64,000 nucleotides of DNA from Flavobacterium sp. AG291 (lineage in GTDB: Bacteria; Bacteroidota; Bacteroidia; Flavobacteriales; Flavobacteriaceae): contig NZ_QQAR01000012.1 in the NCBI RefSeq assembly GCF_003350375.1, positions 1 to 64,000 on the forward strand, given 5' to 3'. How positions within the stretch are numbered: position 1 is the first letter of the stretch; every line of letters begins with the position of its first letter. The translations under genes and the position numbers were made by a program. Shown here one piece after another: positions 49,811 through 60,578 of this stretch. The notes beneath the pieces were generated by a model. That model was not told where the DNA came from, did not search any database, and was given only the letters and a program-made list of their open reading frames with translations.

Positions 49811-51076
49811 GTCAAAGCCGATATCTTTTCTAAAATACATCTTATCAAAACTTAGTTTATCTATGTTTTGGTAAGATTTTTTTATGGCCTCTTTAAAGTC
49901 ACTTCCATATGAAGTTACAGCTATTACACGGCCTCCGCTGGTTACTACATTTCCGTTATCCAGTTTTGTCCCTGCATGGAACGCGATTGAGCCCTCTACA
50001 TTTTCAAGACCCGATATTACCATTCCTTTACCGTAATCTTCAGGATAACCTCCTGATACTACCATAATAGTCGTAGCCGATCTTTCGTCGATCTCAAGGT
50101 TCACTTTGTCAAGTTCCTGAGCTGCTACCGCATTGAATATCTCAACAAGGTCAGATTTCAGTCTTGGAATTACAACCTCCGTTTCAGGGTCACCCATTCT
50201 CACATTGTACTCAATCACGAACGGATCGTTACCCACTTTTATAAGCCCGATAAACACGAAACCTTTATAGTCGATGTTAGCACTCTTAAGTCCTTCAATA
50301 GTTGGCTTAACAACACGTGTCTCGATTTTTTCCATGAATTCAGCATCGGCAAACGGCACCGGAGAAATCGCACCCATACCACCTGTATTTAGGCCTGTAT
50401 CGCCTTCGCCAATACGCTTGTAATCTTTAGCGGTAGGCAGTAGCTTGTAGTTTTTACCATCGGTAAGTACAAAGCAGCTAAGCTCAATTCCATCAAGAAA
50501 CTCCTCAATAACTACCTTCGTACTCGCCTGACCAAATTTTTCGCCTACAAGCATGTTTCTAAGTTCCTGCTGTGCCTCAGCAAGGTCGTTAATAATAAGA
50601 ACTCCTTTACCTGCAGCAAGACCATCAGCTTTTAGAACGTATGGTGGCTGAAGCGTAGCAAGAAAATCGCAGCCTTTCTCTACCGTTTCTTTAGTAAAAC
50701 TGTCGTAAGCAGCCGTTGGAATGTTATTTTTTACAAGGAACTGTTTTGCAAATTCTTTACTGCCTTCCAGTTGCGCACCTACTTTAGAAGGACCTATAAC
50801 CGGAATATGACTAAGGGCAGCATCTTTTTTAAAGAAGTCGTAAATCCCTTTTACTAATGGGTCTTCCGGACCTACAACAACCATTTTTACTTCTTCCTGA
50901 AGCACGAAGCTTTTTATCGATTCAAAATCCAGCGGATTCATATCTACATTAACTGCAATACCTGCTGTTCCGGCATTTCCCGGTGCAACAAATAGTTTTT
51001 CGCAAAGCGGGCTTTGCAGCATTTTCCATGCCAGTGCATGCTCTCTTCCTCCGGATCCTAATAATAAAATTTTCAT
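49805..51076 (-). CDS. purD: Phosphoribosylamine-glycine ligase
   Basis: A 423-residue ATP-grasp enzyme of purine synthesis that joins phosphoribosylamine and glycine. The start MKILLLGSGGREHALAWKM is the family signature. The ATP-grasp centre shows VLKADGLAAGKGVLI, GMGAISPVPF and YNVRMGDPETE with the metal-binding residues. Length is normal. It is the last gene of the long minus-strand run, 24 bases after the glycosyltransferase gene. It has no functional tie to polysaccharide synthesis, and may only share the transcript. Confidence 0.96.
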   Translation of the reverse strand: MKILLLGSGGREHALAWKMLQSPLCEKLFVAPGNAGTAGIAVNVDMNPLDFESIKSFVLQEEVKMVVVGPEDPLVKGIYDFFKKDAALSHIPVIGPSKVGAQLEGSKEFAKQFLVKNNIPTAAYDSFTKETVEKGCDFLATLQPPYVLKADGLAAGKGVLIINDLAEAQQELRNMLVGEKFGQASTKVVIEEFLDGIELSCFVLTDGKNYKLLPTAKDYKRIGEGDTGLNTGGMGAISPVPFADAEFMEKIETRVVKPTIEGLKSANIDYKGFVFIGLIKVGNDPFVIEYNVRMGDPETEVVIPRLKSDLVEIFNAVAAQELDKVNLEIDERSATTIMVVSGGYPEDYGKGMVISGLENVEGSIAFHAGTKLDNGNVVTSGGRVIAVTSYGSDFKEAIKKSYQNIDKLSFDKMYFRKDIGFDL

Positions 51077-51100
51077 TTCGCTTTGTATTTCAGGTAAGCA

Positions 51101-52465
51101 TTAATAGGCTTTTTCATCGCCAAACATGCCTACCACGGTTTGTAAAATTATCTTTATATCTAGCAGTATCGACCAGTTTTCTATATAAAAAACGTCGTAT
51201 CTGATACGGTTTATCATGTCTTCGTCACCGTTTATCTCACCACGGAAACCCTTAACCTGGGCAAGACCTGTAATACCGGGCTTAACCGTATGTCTTGCAC
51301 CATATTTTTTTATTCTCTCGCTATACCTGTGGTTTATGGAGTAAATATGAGGCCTTGGCCCCACTACCGACATATCGCCTAAAAGCACGTTTAAGAACTG
51401 AGGCAGCTCGTCGATACTTGTCTTGCGGATGAACTTACCCACTTTAGTAACCCTCGGATCATTTTTTACAGCCAGTTTATCCATCTGGTCGTTTATGCGC
51501 ATAGACCTGAACTTAAAGCATGAAAACTCCTGTTCGTTTATACCCGCCCTTATCTGCCTGTAAAATACCGGCCCTTTCGATTCCAGCTTTATCAGTATTG
51601 CCATTATCGGCGTTAGCCACGACAGTACTAAAATAGTAACCAGAAACGAAAACACTATATCAAATACCCTTTTTACAACTATTGCAACCGGCTCATGCAA
51701 TGGTGTTTTACGCAGTGAAAGCACCGGAAATGACTCATAATAATCAATAACGAGGTTTCGCGAAAAAATTTGCTTTGTATCGGGTATAAACTTAATAACT
51801 ATGTTGTTAGTGTCACAAAAAGCTACCAATTCTCTTAGCCTGACGTTTCCTATCTCGTTTAACGAGCAGTAAATGTCGTCAATATTATTCTCAAGGATAT
51901 ATTCCTCTATACCAGACACCTTTCCTTCAATAGGCATATTCTCATGCTTCCTGTCGGAAAAAAAGCCCATAAACCTATATCCGTAATCCGGATTACCTTC
52001 AAAAAAGTCTTTTAATCTTATCGACTCAGGTGTATAACCAATAATCACAGTTTTTCGGATATTACTTCCGCTAAGCCTGTATCGCTTTAGGTATAAATAC
52101 AGTGCAAATTTAAAAATTGTTACGATTAAAAAGACGCTAATGCCATAAAGAAGTATTTGCCTGCTTTCAAAAATGGCATATTTTGCAAAAGGAAAAAAGG
52201 CTATAACCGTAAGGAGGAATAGCACCGATTGCCTTATCAGCCTCGATAATATTTTTGTAGCAGCCGTATATCTGTACGTTTCATAAAACCCCGAGAAATA
52301 GGCCACAGTACACCAGGATACTGTTGCATAGGCGGCAAAATGCAGAAAATTTACATTTAGGGTACAAAAAAACCAAAACGGCAGCAATAGCACCGTTAGC
52401 AAATCAAAACCTATACTAATAGGTCTTAAATATTTAGAATATCTGCCTCTTCCGGATAAACTCAT
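51101..52465 (-). CDS. Polyprenyl-phosphate glycosyl-1-phosphate transferase
   Basis: A 454-residue initiating transferase of the WbaP/WcaJ type. Four or so N-terminal membrane helices (about 15-130) lead to a Rossmann-like domain (about 160-270), another membrane helix (about 283-310) and the catalytic domain with FKFRSMR, DPRVTKVGKFIRKTSIDELPQ and MSVVGPRP. It moves a sugar phosphate from a UDP-sugar to undecaprenyl phosphate, the first step of the surface polysaccharide unit. It lies 2 bases after the UDP-glucuronate decarboxylase. Confidence 0.92.
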   Translation of the reverse strand: MSLSGRGRYSKYLRPISIGFDLLTVLLLPFWFFCTLNVNFLHFAAYATVSWCTVAYFSGFYETYRYTAATKILSRLIRQSVLFLLTVIAFFPFAKYAIFESRQILLYGISVFLIVTIFKFALYLYLKRYRLSGSNIRKTVIIGYTPESIRLKDFFEGNPDYGYRFMGFFSDRKHENMPIEGKVSGIEEYILENNIDDIYCSLNEIGNVRLRELVAFCDTNNIVIKFIPDTKQIFSRNLVIDYYESFPVLSLRKTPLHEPVAIVVKRVFDIVFSFLVTILVLSWLTPIMAILIKLESKGPVFYRQIRAGINEQEFSCFKFRSMRINDQMDKLAVKNDPRVTKVGKFIRKTSIDELPQFLNVLLGDMSVVGPRPHIYSINHRYSERIKKYGARHTVKPGITGLAQVKGFRGEINGDEDMINRIRYDVFYIENWSILLDIKIILQTVVGMFGDEKAY

Positions 52466-52467
52466 TT

Positions 52468-53451
52468 CTATCGGATATAGTCTGAAAAATTCTTATGCTC
52501 TTCTTTAAGAAGCTCTTCTTTAGGCAATGCCTTAAAATAGTCGTAAGTAATTTTCATGCCCTCAGCACGGCCTACTTTTGGCTCCCAGCCTAAAAGCTCT
52601 TTAGCTCTTGTTATGTCTGGCTGACGCTGTAACGGATCGTTTACCGGAAGTGGTTTATATACCACTTTTTGAGTAGTTCCGGTAAGTTTTATTATTTCTT
52701 CGGCAAAATCTTTAATTGTAATCTCATCCGGGTTACCAATGTTTACCGGATAGACATAATCAGAGTGTAGCAACCTGAAAATTCCTTCTACCTGATCGTC
52801 TACATAACAAAAAGAACGGGTTTGCATTCCGTCACCGAAGATGGTAAGGTCTTCTCCTCTTAATGCCTGCCCTATAAATGCCGGAATTACACGCCCGTCA
52901 TTAAGTCGCATTCTTGGCCCATAGGTATTAAATATCCTTACAATTCTGGTCTCTACACCATGGAATGTATGGTAAGCCATGGTTATAGACTCCTGAAAAC
53001 GTTTTGCCTCATCATATACTCCACGAGGCCCTATTGCATTTACGTTTCCGTAGTAGTCCTCATTTTGCGGATGCACTAACGGATCGCCATACACTTCAGA
53101 GGTCGAAGCGATAAGTATGCGTGCTCTTTTTACACGGGCTAACCCCAGAAGATTATGCGTGCCCAGCGAACCAACCTTTAATGTCTGGATAGGGATTTTT
53201 AAATAATCTATAGGACTTGCAGGCGATGCAAAATGAAGTATATAATCAAGTTCTCCAGGAATGTTTACAAATTTTGTAACATCATGGTGATAAAACTCAA
53301 AATTTTCAAGCTTAAAAAGATGCTCAATATTTTTAAGATCGCCCGTAATCAGGTTATCCATCCCTATAACATTGTATCCTTCTTTAATAAACCTGTCGCA
53401 AAGGTGCGAGCCTAAAAATCCGGCGGCTCCGGTTATGAGTATTCTTTTCAT
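52468..53451 (-). CDS. UDP-glucuronate decarboxylase (UDP-xylose synthase)
   Basis: A 327-residue short-chain dehydrogenase. The NAD site GAAGFLG is at 8-14, the catalytic pair Tyr146 and Lys150 lies in YDEAK and the active-site Ser/Thr is in ASTSEVYG. The stretch [16 protein letters not shown] and the [10 protein letters not shown] segment match the UXS family, which makes UDP-xylose from UDP-glucuronate. Pentose in the surface polymer is therefore likely. A related 4,6-dehydratase or epimerase is less likely. It overlaps the upstream ligase gene by 4 bases. Confidence 0.87.
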   Translation of the reverse strand: MKRILITGAAGFLGSHLCDRFIKEGYNVIGMDNLITGDLKNIEHLFKLENFEFYHHDVTKFVNIPGELDYILHFASPASPIDYLKIPIQTLKVGSLGTHNLLGLARVKRARILIASTSEVYGDPLVHPQNEDYYGNVNAIGPRGVYDEAKRFQESITMAYHTFHGVETRIVRIFNTYGPRMRLNDGRVIPAFIGQALRGEDLTIFGDGMQTRSFCYVDDQVEGIFRLLHSDYVYPVNIGNPDEITIKDFAEEIIKLTGTTQKVVYKPLPVNDPLQRQPDITRAKELLGWEPKVGRAEGMKITYDYFKALPKEELLKEEHKNFSDYIR

Positions 53452-54776
53452 AATGTTATTTTTCCTGATTTTTCAGGCAATTTTATATTAAACAGACAGT
53501 ACAGCAATATGAATAAAACCACACCCCTCTGTCTCCATAAAAAAGATTCGGTCAAAAATAAGGCTATCATTAGAAATGCAAAAGCCATATGTACAAAATC
53601 TTTATCGCTAAGCGATTTTTTAAGATTTATGAGTACCATTACCAAAACCAATAATAAGCCCAGAATGCCTAAATCTGAGAATGCCTCAATATACTGATTA
53701 TGATAATTTTGCCTTGCATACCTTTGGTTAAGTACTCCTCCTTCAAAAACATTATGCTCTTTAGATTTTTCCTCTATTTTTTTTATCGATGCATTAAGGC
53801 CATAACCAGTAACAATTTTGCCTTCTTCCTGCACTAGTTCTCCAAATATTCTTGCCTGATATATCCTGAAAGCCGTGCCATTAAAGTAATCGTTTTCACT
53901 AAAAGCCTGTTTGCTCCATGCTTCGTGAGGAGTAACTTTATTGAGTTTTATCTTCTCTTCAGCAAGTTTTTCCATTTCGGGGATATTTGTTGTATACTCT
54001 GCCGGAAACAATGTTGTTGTTCGGCTTATATACACTAGCGACATCCCCAATACTACAAAAATCGCTGCTCCTGCTATTCTTGTTTTTTTAGGTACGCTTG
54101 CAAAAAAAGATATATAAACTGCAGTAAGTAACACGCTAACCGCTATAGTTACTTTAGCCATCAGCAGACCTATCATTACCATCATTATCACAAGGCCCAG
54201 GTAATCAAAAAAACGCTTGTTCTTTACCGACAAAAAATAATAATAAGCTATTGCAAAAATTGCCGAGAGATATACTGCCGAAACTATGGGAGTAGACAGT
54301 TCATTATAAAAAAACACGCCTATGTTCCCTCCCTCAAAGTACCTGTACATCGCTCTTAAAAAGTAAAAAAAGGCAAAAAAGCACATTACAATGCTAAATC
54401 CTTTTAATATTCCGCGTCTGCTTATGCTTATTACCTTCCGGTTAAAAAAGAAAGCTATCGGTATAAAGAACAATGCAGCTTCTTTACTTAAGGCTTTTAC
54501 GGTCAATGGTACATCTATAGACCAAGCTATTGAGGCGACCATGAGCATGTATAAGGCTATTGGTGCCAGTAAGACATAACTTACCGATATATTTTGTTTT
54601 TTATATGATAAAAACGAATAACCCACAAAAAGCACTATGGCTACGCTATTGTAAGCATAACCAAAAGGGAGGGTAATAAAAATAGCCGATATTAAAAATG
54701 TCAATAGCCTTTTACTGGGCGCAAGCCCAATTCTTCTAAGCAAAAAAACATTGGTAGATTTATAATTATCGGTCAT
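53448..54776 (-). CDS. O-antigen ligase/polymerase-like membrane protein (1)
   Basis: A 442-residue protein with about 11-12 membrane helices and one large periplasmic loop (about 250-350, with [17 protein letters not shown] near its end). The NxHNxY..x.G pattern is the mark of the Wzy_C/WaaL family. It either polymerises repeat units or attaches polymer to a lipid or protein acceptor. It is one of three such proteins in the cluster. The 4-base overlap with the decarboxylase gene couples the two. Confidence 0.82.
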   Translation of the reverse strand: MTDNYKSTNVFLLRRIGLAPSKRLLTFLISAIFITLPFGYAYNSVAIVLFVGYSFLSYKKQNISVSYVLLAPIALYMLMVASIAWSIDVPLTVKALSKEAALFFIPIAFFFNRKVISISRRGILKGFSIVMCFFAFFYFLRAMYRYFEGGNIGVFFYNELSTPIVSAVYLSAIFAIAYYYFLSVKNKRFFDYLGLVIMMVMIGLLMAKVTIAVSVLLTAVYISFFASVPKKTRIAGAAIFVVLGMSLVYISRTTTLFPAEYTTNIPEMEKLAEEKIKLNKVTPHEAWSKQAFSENDYFNGTAFRIYQARIFGELVQEEGKIVTGYGLNASIKKIEEKSKEHNVFEGGVLNQRYARQNYHNQYIEAFSDLGILGLLLVLVMVLINLKKSLSDKDFVHMAFAFLMIALFLTESFLWRQRGVVLFILLYCLFNIKLPEKSGKITL

Positions 54777-54797
54777 CCTTTATTCTAATTTATTTTA

Positions 54798-55910
54798 TTA
54801 AAGCTTATGCAAAGTATTTATATGTTCGTCCCACTTACGCTCTACATATTCTTTTATTTCTTTTTCAAATCGTTCTTTAGAAAACTGTAGCGAATGGCTC
54901 CTTATTTTGGCATAATCAAAATGAAGTTGTTCAAAACGGCCTACTGCATCCGTTAATGAATGTACTGTTTGCTCATCAAAAAAAACACCTGTTTCATTCT
55001 TTTTTACAGTTTCCAGCACTCCTCCGTATCCAAAAGCTATCACGGGGGTACCGCAAGCCTGTGCTTCTATAGGCGAAATACCAAACCCTTCAATACCGGT
55101 TTGTATAAAACCTCTTGCCTTGCTTATATAATCATTTACTTCTAAAGAATCCAGAAATCCTGTAAAAACAATATTAGGATTACTGCCGGCTATCGCTTTT
55201 AATTTTTTTGCCTGGTCGCCATCGCCTATAATTATGAGCTTTTTACCCATAGCTTTAAAAGCCTCAATGGCAATATCAAACCGTTTAATATCTGCCAGTC
55301 TTCCTACTGCTACATAATAATCTTCTTTATCTGGTTGTAGCGAAAAACAGGAAAGATCTACTGGTGGATAAATAACACTGGCATCTCTTTTATATTTTTC
55401 TTTTACCCAATTCTTTACAAAAAACGAATTGCATATAATAAAGTCAGGCTCTTGCGCCTGCTTCCTGTCTATTTTTCTCAAAAGAGAAATCAAGGGGTAA
55501 ATTATATGTCCGAAAAAACCAAAATACAACTTATACTCGCCCCAAATATAATTGCAATTTCGGGCCTGAAAATAACTTATGTGCAACTGTCCCGGACTTG
55601 TCTTTTTTATTCCTTTAGCGACAGCATGAGACGATGATATAATTAACTCTACATCTTTACTAACCTTTAATGTCCTTATAAAATAAGGAAACGTAAAAAA
55701 CAGAGCCCTGAACTTAGAACCAAACCTTTTGAGAGGTGTTTCAACGATTACAGGTTTTCTGTGCGTGTAAATTTTATCTAATTCAGTTTCGGGCATAATA
55801 TTAGCCAGTGTATAGGTAATATCAAATGAAAAAACCTTTTCAAAAGCTCCTATTACTCTCTCTGCACCGCCATACTTATCCAGCCAGTCTATTACTATTG
55901 CCTTTTTCAA
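54798..55910 (-). CDS. Glycosyltransferase family 4
   Basis: A 370-residue GT-B enzyme. The N-terminus reads VIDWLDKYGGAERVIGAFE, and the nucleotide-sugar site is visible as YVAVGRLADIKRFDIAIEAF and, later, FIQTGIEGFGISPIEAQACGTPVIAFGYGG. The GxEGFGISPIEAQ motif holds the paired Glu residues of GT4. It resembles WbaZ-type mannosyl- or galactosyltransferases, but the sugar is not readable. It overlaps the next ligase-like gene by 4 bases. Confidence 0.88.
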   Translation of the reverse strand: MKKAIVIDWLDKYGGAERVIGAFEKVFSFDITYTLANIMPETELDKIYTHRKPVIVETPLKRFGSKFRALFFTFPYFIRTLKVSKDVELIISSSHAVAKGIKKTSPGQLHISYFQARNCNYIWGEYKLYFGFFGHIIYPLISLLRKIDRKQAQEPDFIICNSFFVKNWVKEKYKRDASVIYPPVDLSCFSLQPDKEDYYVAVGRLADIKRFDIAIEAFKAMGKKLIIIGDGDQAKKLKAIAGSNPNIVFTGFLDSLEVNDYISKARGFIQTGIEGFGISPIEAQACGTPVIAFGYGGVLETVKKNETGVFFDEQTVHSLTDAVGRFEQLHFDYAKIRSHSLQFSKERFEKEIKEYVERKWDEHINTLHKL

Positions 55911-57151
55911 ATCTTATTTAAAGTTTTTTGTTCTTTGGTTACAAAGAATAATGTATTAAAAAACGTAAAAAACAGAACTCCTACCTGCCTGCTGAATATA
56001 TTTTCTGTTAACAGAGCTATAAAGATAACAATTATAAAACCCTGATAAACAATGTATTTATTCTTTACTCCCCAAAACAAAGAGATTAAAAATATAATGA
56101 GCCCAAAAATACCATATTTCAACATTATGTCGAAATACTGATTGTGGGAGTTGTAGTTTATATTAATATAATCATCAGAAGCCCTGTAAGTATAAACCGA
56201 ATAACACTCATTAAGTTTTTTCTGTACATTATCTACTCCTACCCCTGTAAGCCAATGTTCTTTAAGTACTTGTTGTACACAATGGTATACTCCAAATCTG
56301 AAATTTACCTGTTCTGAAGGCTGCCCGGCATGCGGAAGTACATACTCGGTAGCAAGACCTTCTTTTATGCGACGCTGAGATGAGGGCAGCATTAGTACCG
56401 AACCAATTATAATTAATCCTACTATTCCTGCAATGGCAAGCTGTTTTAAAGTTTTCATCTGTTTCAGACAGAAGAATACAGCTACAATAAAGAATATGAA
56501 CAAGGCCATTCTTGCCATAAATGTTGCTACCGAAAAAAGAAGAAACACAATACCTACTAACTGTAATAACCGCTTTAAATAACCGTTTGCCTTGCGGTTA
56601 ACCAGCATATTGTATAACAGGATTAATGACGCAAAAACAAAGAGCATTCCTAAATAGGGTAAATGAATTCCGGAAACATCATTAAAAATATTTCTTATTA
56701 CAGGATTGTAATAATTGTCTTCGCTAAAAACATTATCAATTCCTTTATAAAATATCACACCCCATACATAAAGGCTCAGTAAAATACAACTTGCAACAAA
56801 AACTTTTAATGACAGTATTAGTGCTTGTTTGGTAATAAATTGTTTATTCATAATCATAAACAATGGGAACAATAAAAAAGGCAGGGCGCGTTCTAGCAAT
56901 TTCCCTACTTCACGCTTATCATCCGCAAAAAAGTAACTTACTATATACGCGAGATAAAGCACAGAAAGCACAGCTACATTTTTAATGTCATTATTAGTGA
57001 GCTTATACGATTTCATTGAAATTGCTATATACAACGAATAAACGCTCCACAATATTACAACATATACGCCTCCCTTAAGTCCCATTAAGGGAAAAGAGGC
57101 CACAAGTGCGGTAATATATTCGTAAGTTTTAAGCCTGTTTAATAAGATCAT
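55907..57151 (-). CDS. O-antigen ligase/polymerase-like membrane protein (2)
   Basis: A 414-residue protein with about 11 membrane helices. The large loop (about 255-330) holds the motif NYNSHNQYFDIMLKYGIFG, again the WaaL/Wzy_C mark. It has the clearest ligase pattern of the three. It overlaps the neighbouring genes on both sides (4 and 23 bases). Confidence 0.82.
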   Translation of the reverse strand: MILLNRLKTYEYITALVASFPLMGLKGGVYVVILWSVYSLYIAISMKSYKLTNNDIKNVAVLSVLYLAYIVSYFFADDKREVGKLLERALPFLLFPLFMIMNKQFITKQALILSLKVFVASCILLSLYVWGVIFYKGIDNVFSEDNYYNPVIRNIFNDVSGIHLPYLGMLFVFASLILLYNMLVNRKANGYLKRLLQLVGIVFLLFSVATFMARMALFIFFIVAVFFCLKQMKTLKQLAIAGIVGLIIIGSVLMLPSSQRRIKEGLATEYVLPHAGQPSEQVNFRFGVYHCVQQVLKEHWLTGVGVDNVQKKLNECYSVYTYRASDDYININYNSHNQYFDIMLKYGIFGLIIFLISLFWGVKNKYIVYQGFIIVIFIALLTENIFSRQVGVLFFTFFNTLFFVTKEQKTLNKI

Positions 57152-58298
57152 CTGTTTCCTTTTTAAGTAGCGTTAAGTAATCGTTGTTATTTAAAAAGTC
57201 CTGAGCTTTTTTTACCATCGCTGCATTCGCTTCCGGTTTGGCTGAAAATATCCGGACTATTGCAGCATAAAAGTCATGAGGGCTGTCGGCTTTTAAAAAC
57301 ATTTCTTTATCAATAAGCCCAACACCTTCACTTCCTACATGAGTGGACACCAAAGGAAGTCCATTATTAATAGCGTTAAGCGACTTTAACTTTACTCCGG
57401 TACCAAACTGCATTGGATTAACAAAAAGAGCTGCTTCGGCATAAAAAGGAGCCAAATCCGGCACATTAAAGTGAACCTCAACATTGCTATATCCCGAAAG
57501 CATGCTTAAAACATCTTCTTCTTTTACATCTCCGGTACTTCCAACAACAACAAAGCTGTAATCCGGAAAATCGTTAATCAGTTTAGAATGTACATTATCA
57601 AGATACCACTTTATGGCATTTATATTATTAGGCATAAACAAAGAGCCTATAAAAAGTACATTCCTGCCGCCAAGCTTTTGCTGAGCCGGCAATTGCACCG
57701 ATGCGGATGGCAGATGAAACGATTTTTGTGCCCACTGTTCCTGCTCAGCAAAGACATTATATTCATCTTTAGATATAAACCAGAGCCTGTCTGCCTTATC
57801 AAAAACCCTTTTAGAAAACCTCCTGAACTTTAGGGCATCAAGGTAATAGTACAGCTTCTTAAATATATTGCTACTGCTATTGCCTAACTGAAAAAAGTAT
57901 TTTGATTCATCATTATGTACCCGCAAAGCAATTTTAGAGACTTTCAGAGTTTCGTTCTCCAAAATAGGAGCTGTACTTTCTGATTCCAGTATTACAAAAT
58001 CATATACTTTCTCGAGCTTAACTTTTTTAAGACTTTTTCTTGATTGAGCTTGTAACGGCTGAGAAAAGATTAAATCTGTAACCCTATTATTTCTTTCGGT
58101 AATATAAATATTCTCTGTAATCAATTGCATTGCAGTAAAATCTTCGTCAAGGGGCATTGCCTTGCAACTGCATACCATATCTACAATATAACCCAGTTTG
58201 TTTAATGCTTCTATGCGCCCGTATACATCAATGGCTCCTCCAAAATGACACGGGTAAGGGAAGTATCCTACTACAACTAATATCCTGTTATGCTTCAT
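57129..58298 (-). CDS. Glycosyltransferase (GT4-like)
   Basis: A 389-residue GT-B fold protein. It begins ILVVVGYFPYPCHFGGAIDVYGR, and the second domain has NVLFIGSLFMPNNINAIKWYLD and the sugar-nucleotide part LFVNPMQFGTGVKLKSLNAINNGLPLVST. The expected GT4 Glu motif is replaced by FGTGVKLKS, as in the branch often called Glyco_trans_1_4. It overlaps the polymerase-like gene by 11 bases. The acceptor and sugar are unknown. Confidence 0.82.
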   Translation of the reverse strand: MKHNRILVVVGYFPYPCHFGGAIDVYGRIEALNKLGYIVDMVCSCKAMPLDEDFTAMQLITENIYITERNNRVTDLIFSQPLQAQSRKSLKKVKLEKVYDFVILESESTAPILENETLKVSKIALRVHNDESKYFFQLGNSSSNIFKKLYYYLDALKFRRFSKRVFDKADRLWFISKDEYNVFAEQEQWAQKSFHLPSASVQLPAQQKLGGRNVLFIGSLFMPNNINAIKWYLDNVHSKLINDFPDYSFVVVGSTGDVKEEDVLSMLSGYSNVEVHFNVPDLAPFYAEAALFVNPMQFGTGVKLKSLNAINNGLPLVSTHVGSEGVGLIDKEMFLKADSPHDFYAAIVRIFSAKPEANAAMVKKAQDFLNNNDYLTLLKKETDDLIKQA

Positions 58299-59589
58299 CG
58301 TTTTGCGTTGTCATCAGTTTTTTCTGCAGTACATCAGTAAAGGCCATAAGAAACCACACTTCATATTTAATATCATAAGTAAAGTAAACTACGCCTCCAA
58401 GGGTTACAAACACTAAGGGTATAATTATAAAAAGTACGTCTGTCCTTTTTATGTTTGAAAAGAAAAAATATCGTTTGATGAAAAAATAATAAAAAAAGAC
58501 CAGGAAACCTATTCCTCCCATAATAAGATGATCAAAAAAATAAGTTTTGGTAGAAAGTGCCTGAGTTGTTCTTCTGTAACCCATAATTTCAGACAATACA
58601 AGTCCCGAGAACATTTCAGACCTTAAAATATCATTAATCGCTTCGGCGAAATAATATATAAATGAACCAAGTCCTACACCCAGCGGATTACATACAAACG
58701 TACTTAATGAAGCCGCATACGAACCAAACCGGGTACCAAAGCTGCCGCTGGTATACCAGTGTTTAGCAACAATTTGTGATAACGAAAAATAAACTCCTAC
58801 ACTAATAATTAAAATAACCGGAATAGCAGCATAAAGCAGTTTTCTTGTTTCTTTATTGTCATATAGTTTTTTGATTACTAATGGCATGATAGAAACTAAT
58901 ACAAGCAAAAGATAACCTTTAGACTGGCTTTTTAAGGTGTAGTAAACAAATAAAAATGCCGACAGGCAGTACACAAAGTTTTTTAGCCTTTTGGGTTTAT
59001 TTAAGTAACCCACTAAAAATACAGGTAAAAATATCAGAATAGTAATTATAGACCCTATCCAGCTTTCTTCATAGGTTAACAGTCTTATCCTCCAATAACC
59101 GTCTTTACTGGCATGAATAGCTGTTAAAAAATACCCTGAATCCAAACTTACTGATTCTACAATTAGAAACAATGTTATAAAAATTTCGACACCAATAAGT
59201 GCATACAACAAGATTGTAAATTTATCTTCTCCCCTGTCTAACCATGTATATATAAACTGATAGTAAACTATTATAACGCCCGGATATACTGCCATTTTTA
59301 TGGCCTTTACAATAAGGTTTTCACCTAAAAAATTTACATCCCCGGTATAGATAATTACAAAAGCTAAATAAAAAACACTTATAATGACAAGATAAAGCAA
59401 ATATAAAATCAGGTAGCTGTTGTATTTAGAGATATAAAATTTACCACTAAGCATTAAGTAGAGCCCCATAGGGATACTCATAAACACAATAGGTGTTCTT
59501 GCCAGCTCACCAAAAACATTTACCAAAGGACAATCCTGGTAAATACTGGCCAAAAGCACTATAAAAATTAATACAATCTTTAATTTCAT
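58288..59589 (-). CDS. O-antigen polymerase-like membrane protein (Wzy candidate)
   Basis: A 433-residue protein with about 12 membrane helices. Its loop region is less like WaaL than in the other two, and the segment FGTRFGSYAASLSTFVCNPLGVGLGSF recalls Wzy polymerases. Sequence conservation in Wzy is always low, so the call rests on topology and on its place between Wzx, GT2 and GT4 genes. It overlaps the GT2 gene by one base. Confidence 0.75.
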   Translation of the reverse strand: MKLKIVLIFIVLLASIYQDCPLVNVFGELARTPIVFMSIPMGLYLMLSGKFYISKYNSYLILYLLYLVIISVFYLAFVIIYTGDVNFLGENLIVKAIKMAVYPGVIIVYYQFIYTWLDRGEDKFTILLYALIGVEIFITLFLIVESVSLDSGYFLTAIHASKDGYWRIRLLTYEESWIGSIITILIFLPVFLVGYLNKPKRLKNFVYCLSAFLFVYYTLKSQSKGYLLLVLVSIMPLVIKKLYDNKETRKLLYAAIPVILIISVGVYFSLSQIVAKHWYTSGSFGTRFGSYAASLSTFVCNPLGVGLGSFIYYFAEAINDILRSEMFSGLVLSEIMGYRRTTQALSTKTYFFDHLIMGGIGFLVFFYYFFIKRYFFFSNIKRTDVLFIIIPLVFVTLGGVVYFTYDIKYEVWFLMAFTDVLQKKLMTTQNDEA

Positions 59590-60578
59590 TATTTATACAT
59601 TGTTTTGGCAACAGCAGCAGCTGCCTCAAAATTACCTTTACGAATCCTGTTTGCCACCAGGAGTAAACCTGACAAGTAAAATTTTCCCGAAAGAGTATAG
59701 AATTTTTTTATAAATATCCTCCTGCTTTTAAAAAGCTGTTCTTCCGAAAAAAGACTCTTTTTTTCTCTGTATGACGATCCTATAGAAGCACCTTCCTTAT
59801 GATATACAATCGCTTCGGGACACCAGTCTATACTCCATCCTTTTTTTCTTGCCCTGTAGGTCCAGTCCAGCTCTTCATAATACAAAAAGTAGTCTTCACT
59901 AAGCAGTCCCACCTCATGTAAAAATGTATAAGGCACAAACATTGAGGCTCCAATTACATAATCTATTTTTCTAAAATTACTTTTAGCAGTAGTTACAGGC
60001 TGCCCTTCACCTTCGTGTTCCGAAATAAAAAATGTTTCGTTAAATCTTCCGCCCACCGCCTGTATTTTATCAGGTGTATAATAATATACTAATCGGCAAC
60101 CTATTATTCCTGTGTTTTTATTCTCCTCCATCCCAGCAAAGGCTGCAAGTTCCGAAAGTGAGTCTTTTTCAGCTACTGTGTCATTATTCAGCAGCCATAT
60201 AAATGAATCTTGATCTCCAAACTTTAAAATATGGCGTAAGGCTATATTGTTTCCGGCTGAAAAACCTCCGTTCCTGTCCGATTTTACAAAAACAATCTTC
60301 TGGTTAAAACCTCCGACTAAGAACTCATGTTGAGAAGTGATGATATGATCTACAGGCTTTACAGCCAACGGATAAACCAAATTTTCAAAAGCAGTATCAA
60401 TTTGAACAGGTTTACCCTGAGCCCAGTCTGCAAACAAATCCTGATCGTGCTGAGCTTCTGTATTATCCACAACAAATATCTGAAAATTGGGATGGTCCAG
60501 CTTTAAAAGGCTTTCCAGACACTCAAGAGTATCTTTAATCCCTTTATAATTTAATAGTACTATATAAACCTTCTTCAT
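59589..60578 (-). CDS. Glycosyltransferase family 2
   Basis: A 329-residue GT-A enzyme of the rhamnosyltransferase-like branch. The start is VYIVLLNYKGIKDTLECLESLL. The metal-binding part reads WLLNNDTV, and the catalytic end YFLYYEELDWTYRARKKGW is typical. An insert at about 55-95 is longer than usual. It adds a sugar to the lipid-linked repeat unit on the cytoplasmic face. It overlaps the flippase gene by 4 bases. Confidence 0.9.
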   Translation of the reverse strand: MKKVYIVLLNYKGIKDTLECLESLLKLDHPNFQIFVVDNTEAQHDQDLFADWAQGKPVQIDTAFENLVYPLAVKPVDHIITSQHEFLVGGFNQKIVFVKSDRNGGFSAGNNIALRHILKFGDQDSFIWLLNNDTVAEKDSLSELAAFAGMEENKNTGIIGCRLVYYYTPDKIQAVGGRFNETFFISEHEGEGQPVTTAKSNFRKIDYVIGASMFVPYTFLHEVGLLSEDYFLYYEELDWTYRARKKGWSIDWCPEAIVYHKEGASIGSSYREKKSLFSEEQLFKSRRIFIKKFYTLSGKFYLSGLLLVANRIRKGNFEAAAAVAKTMYK

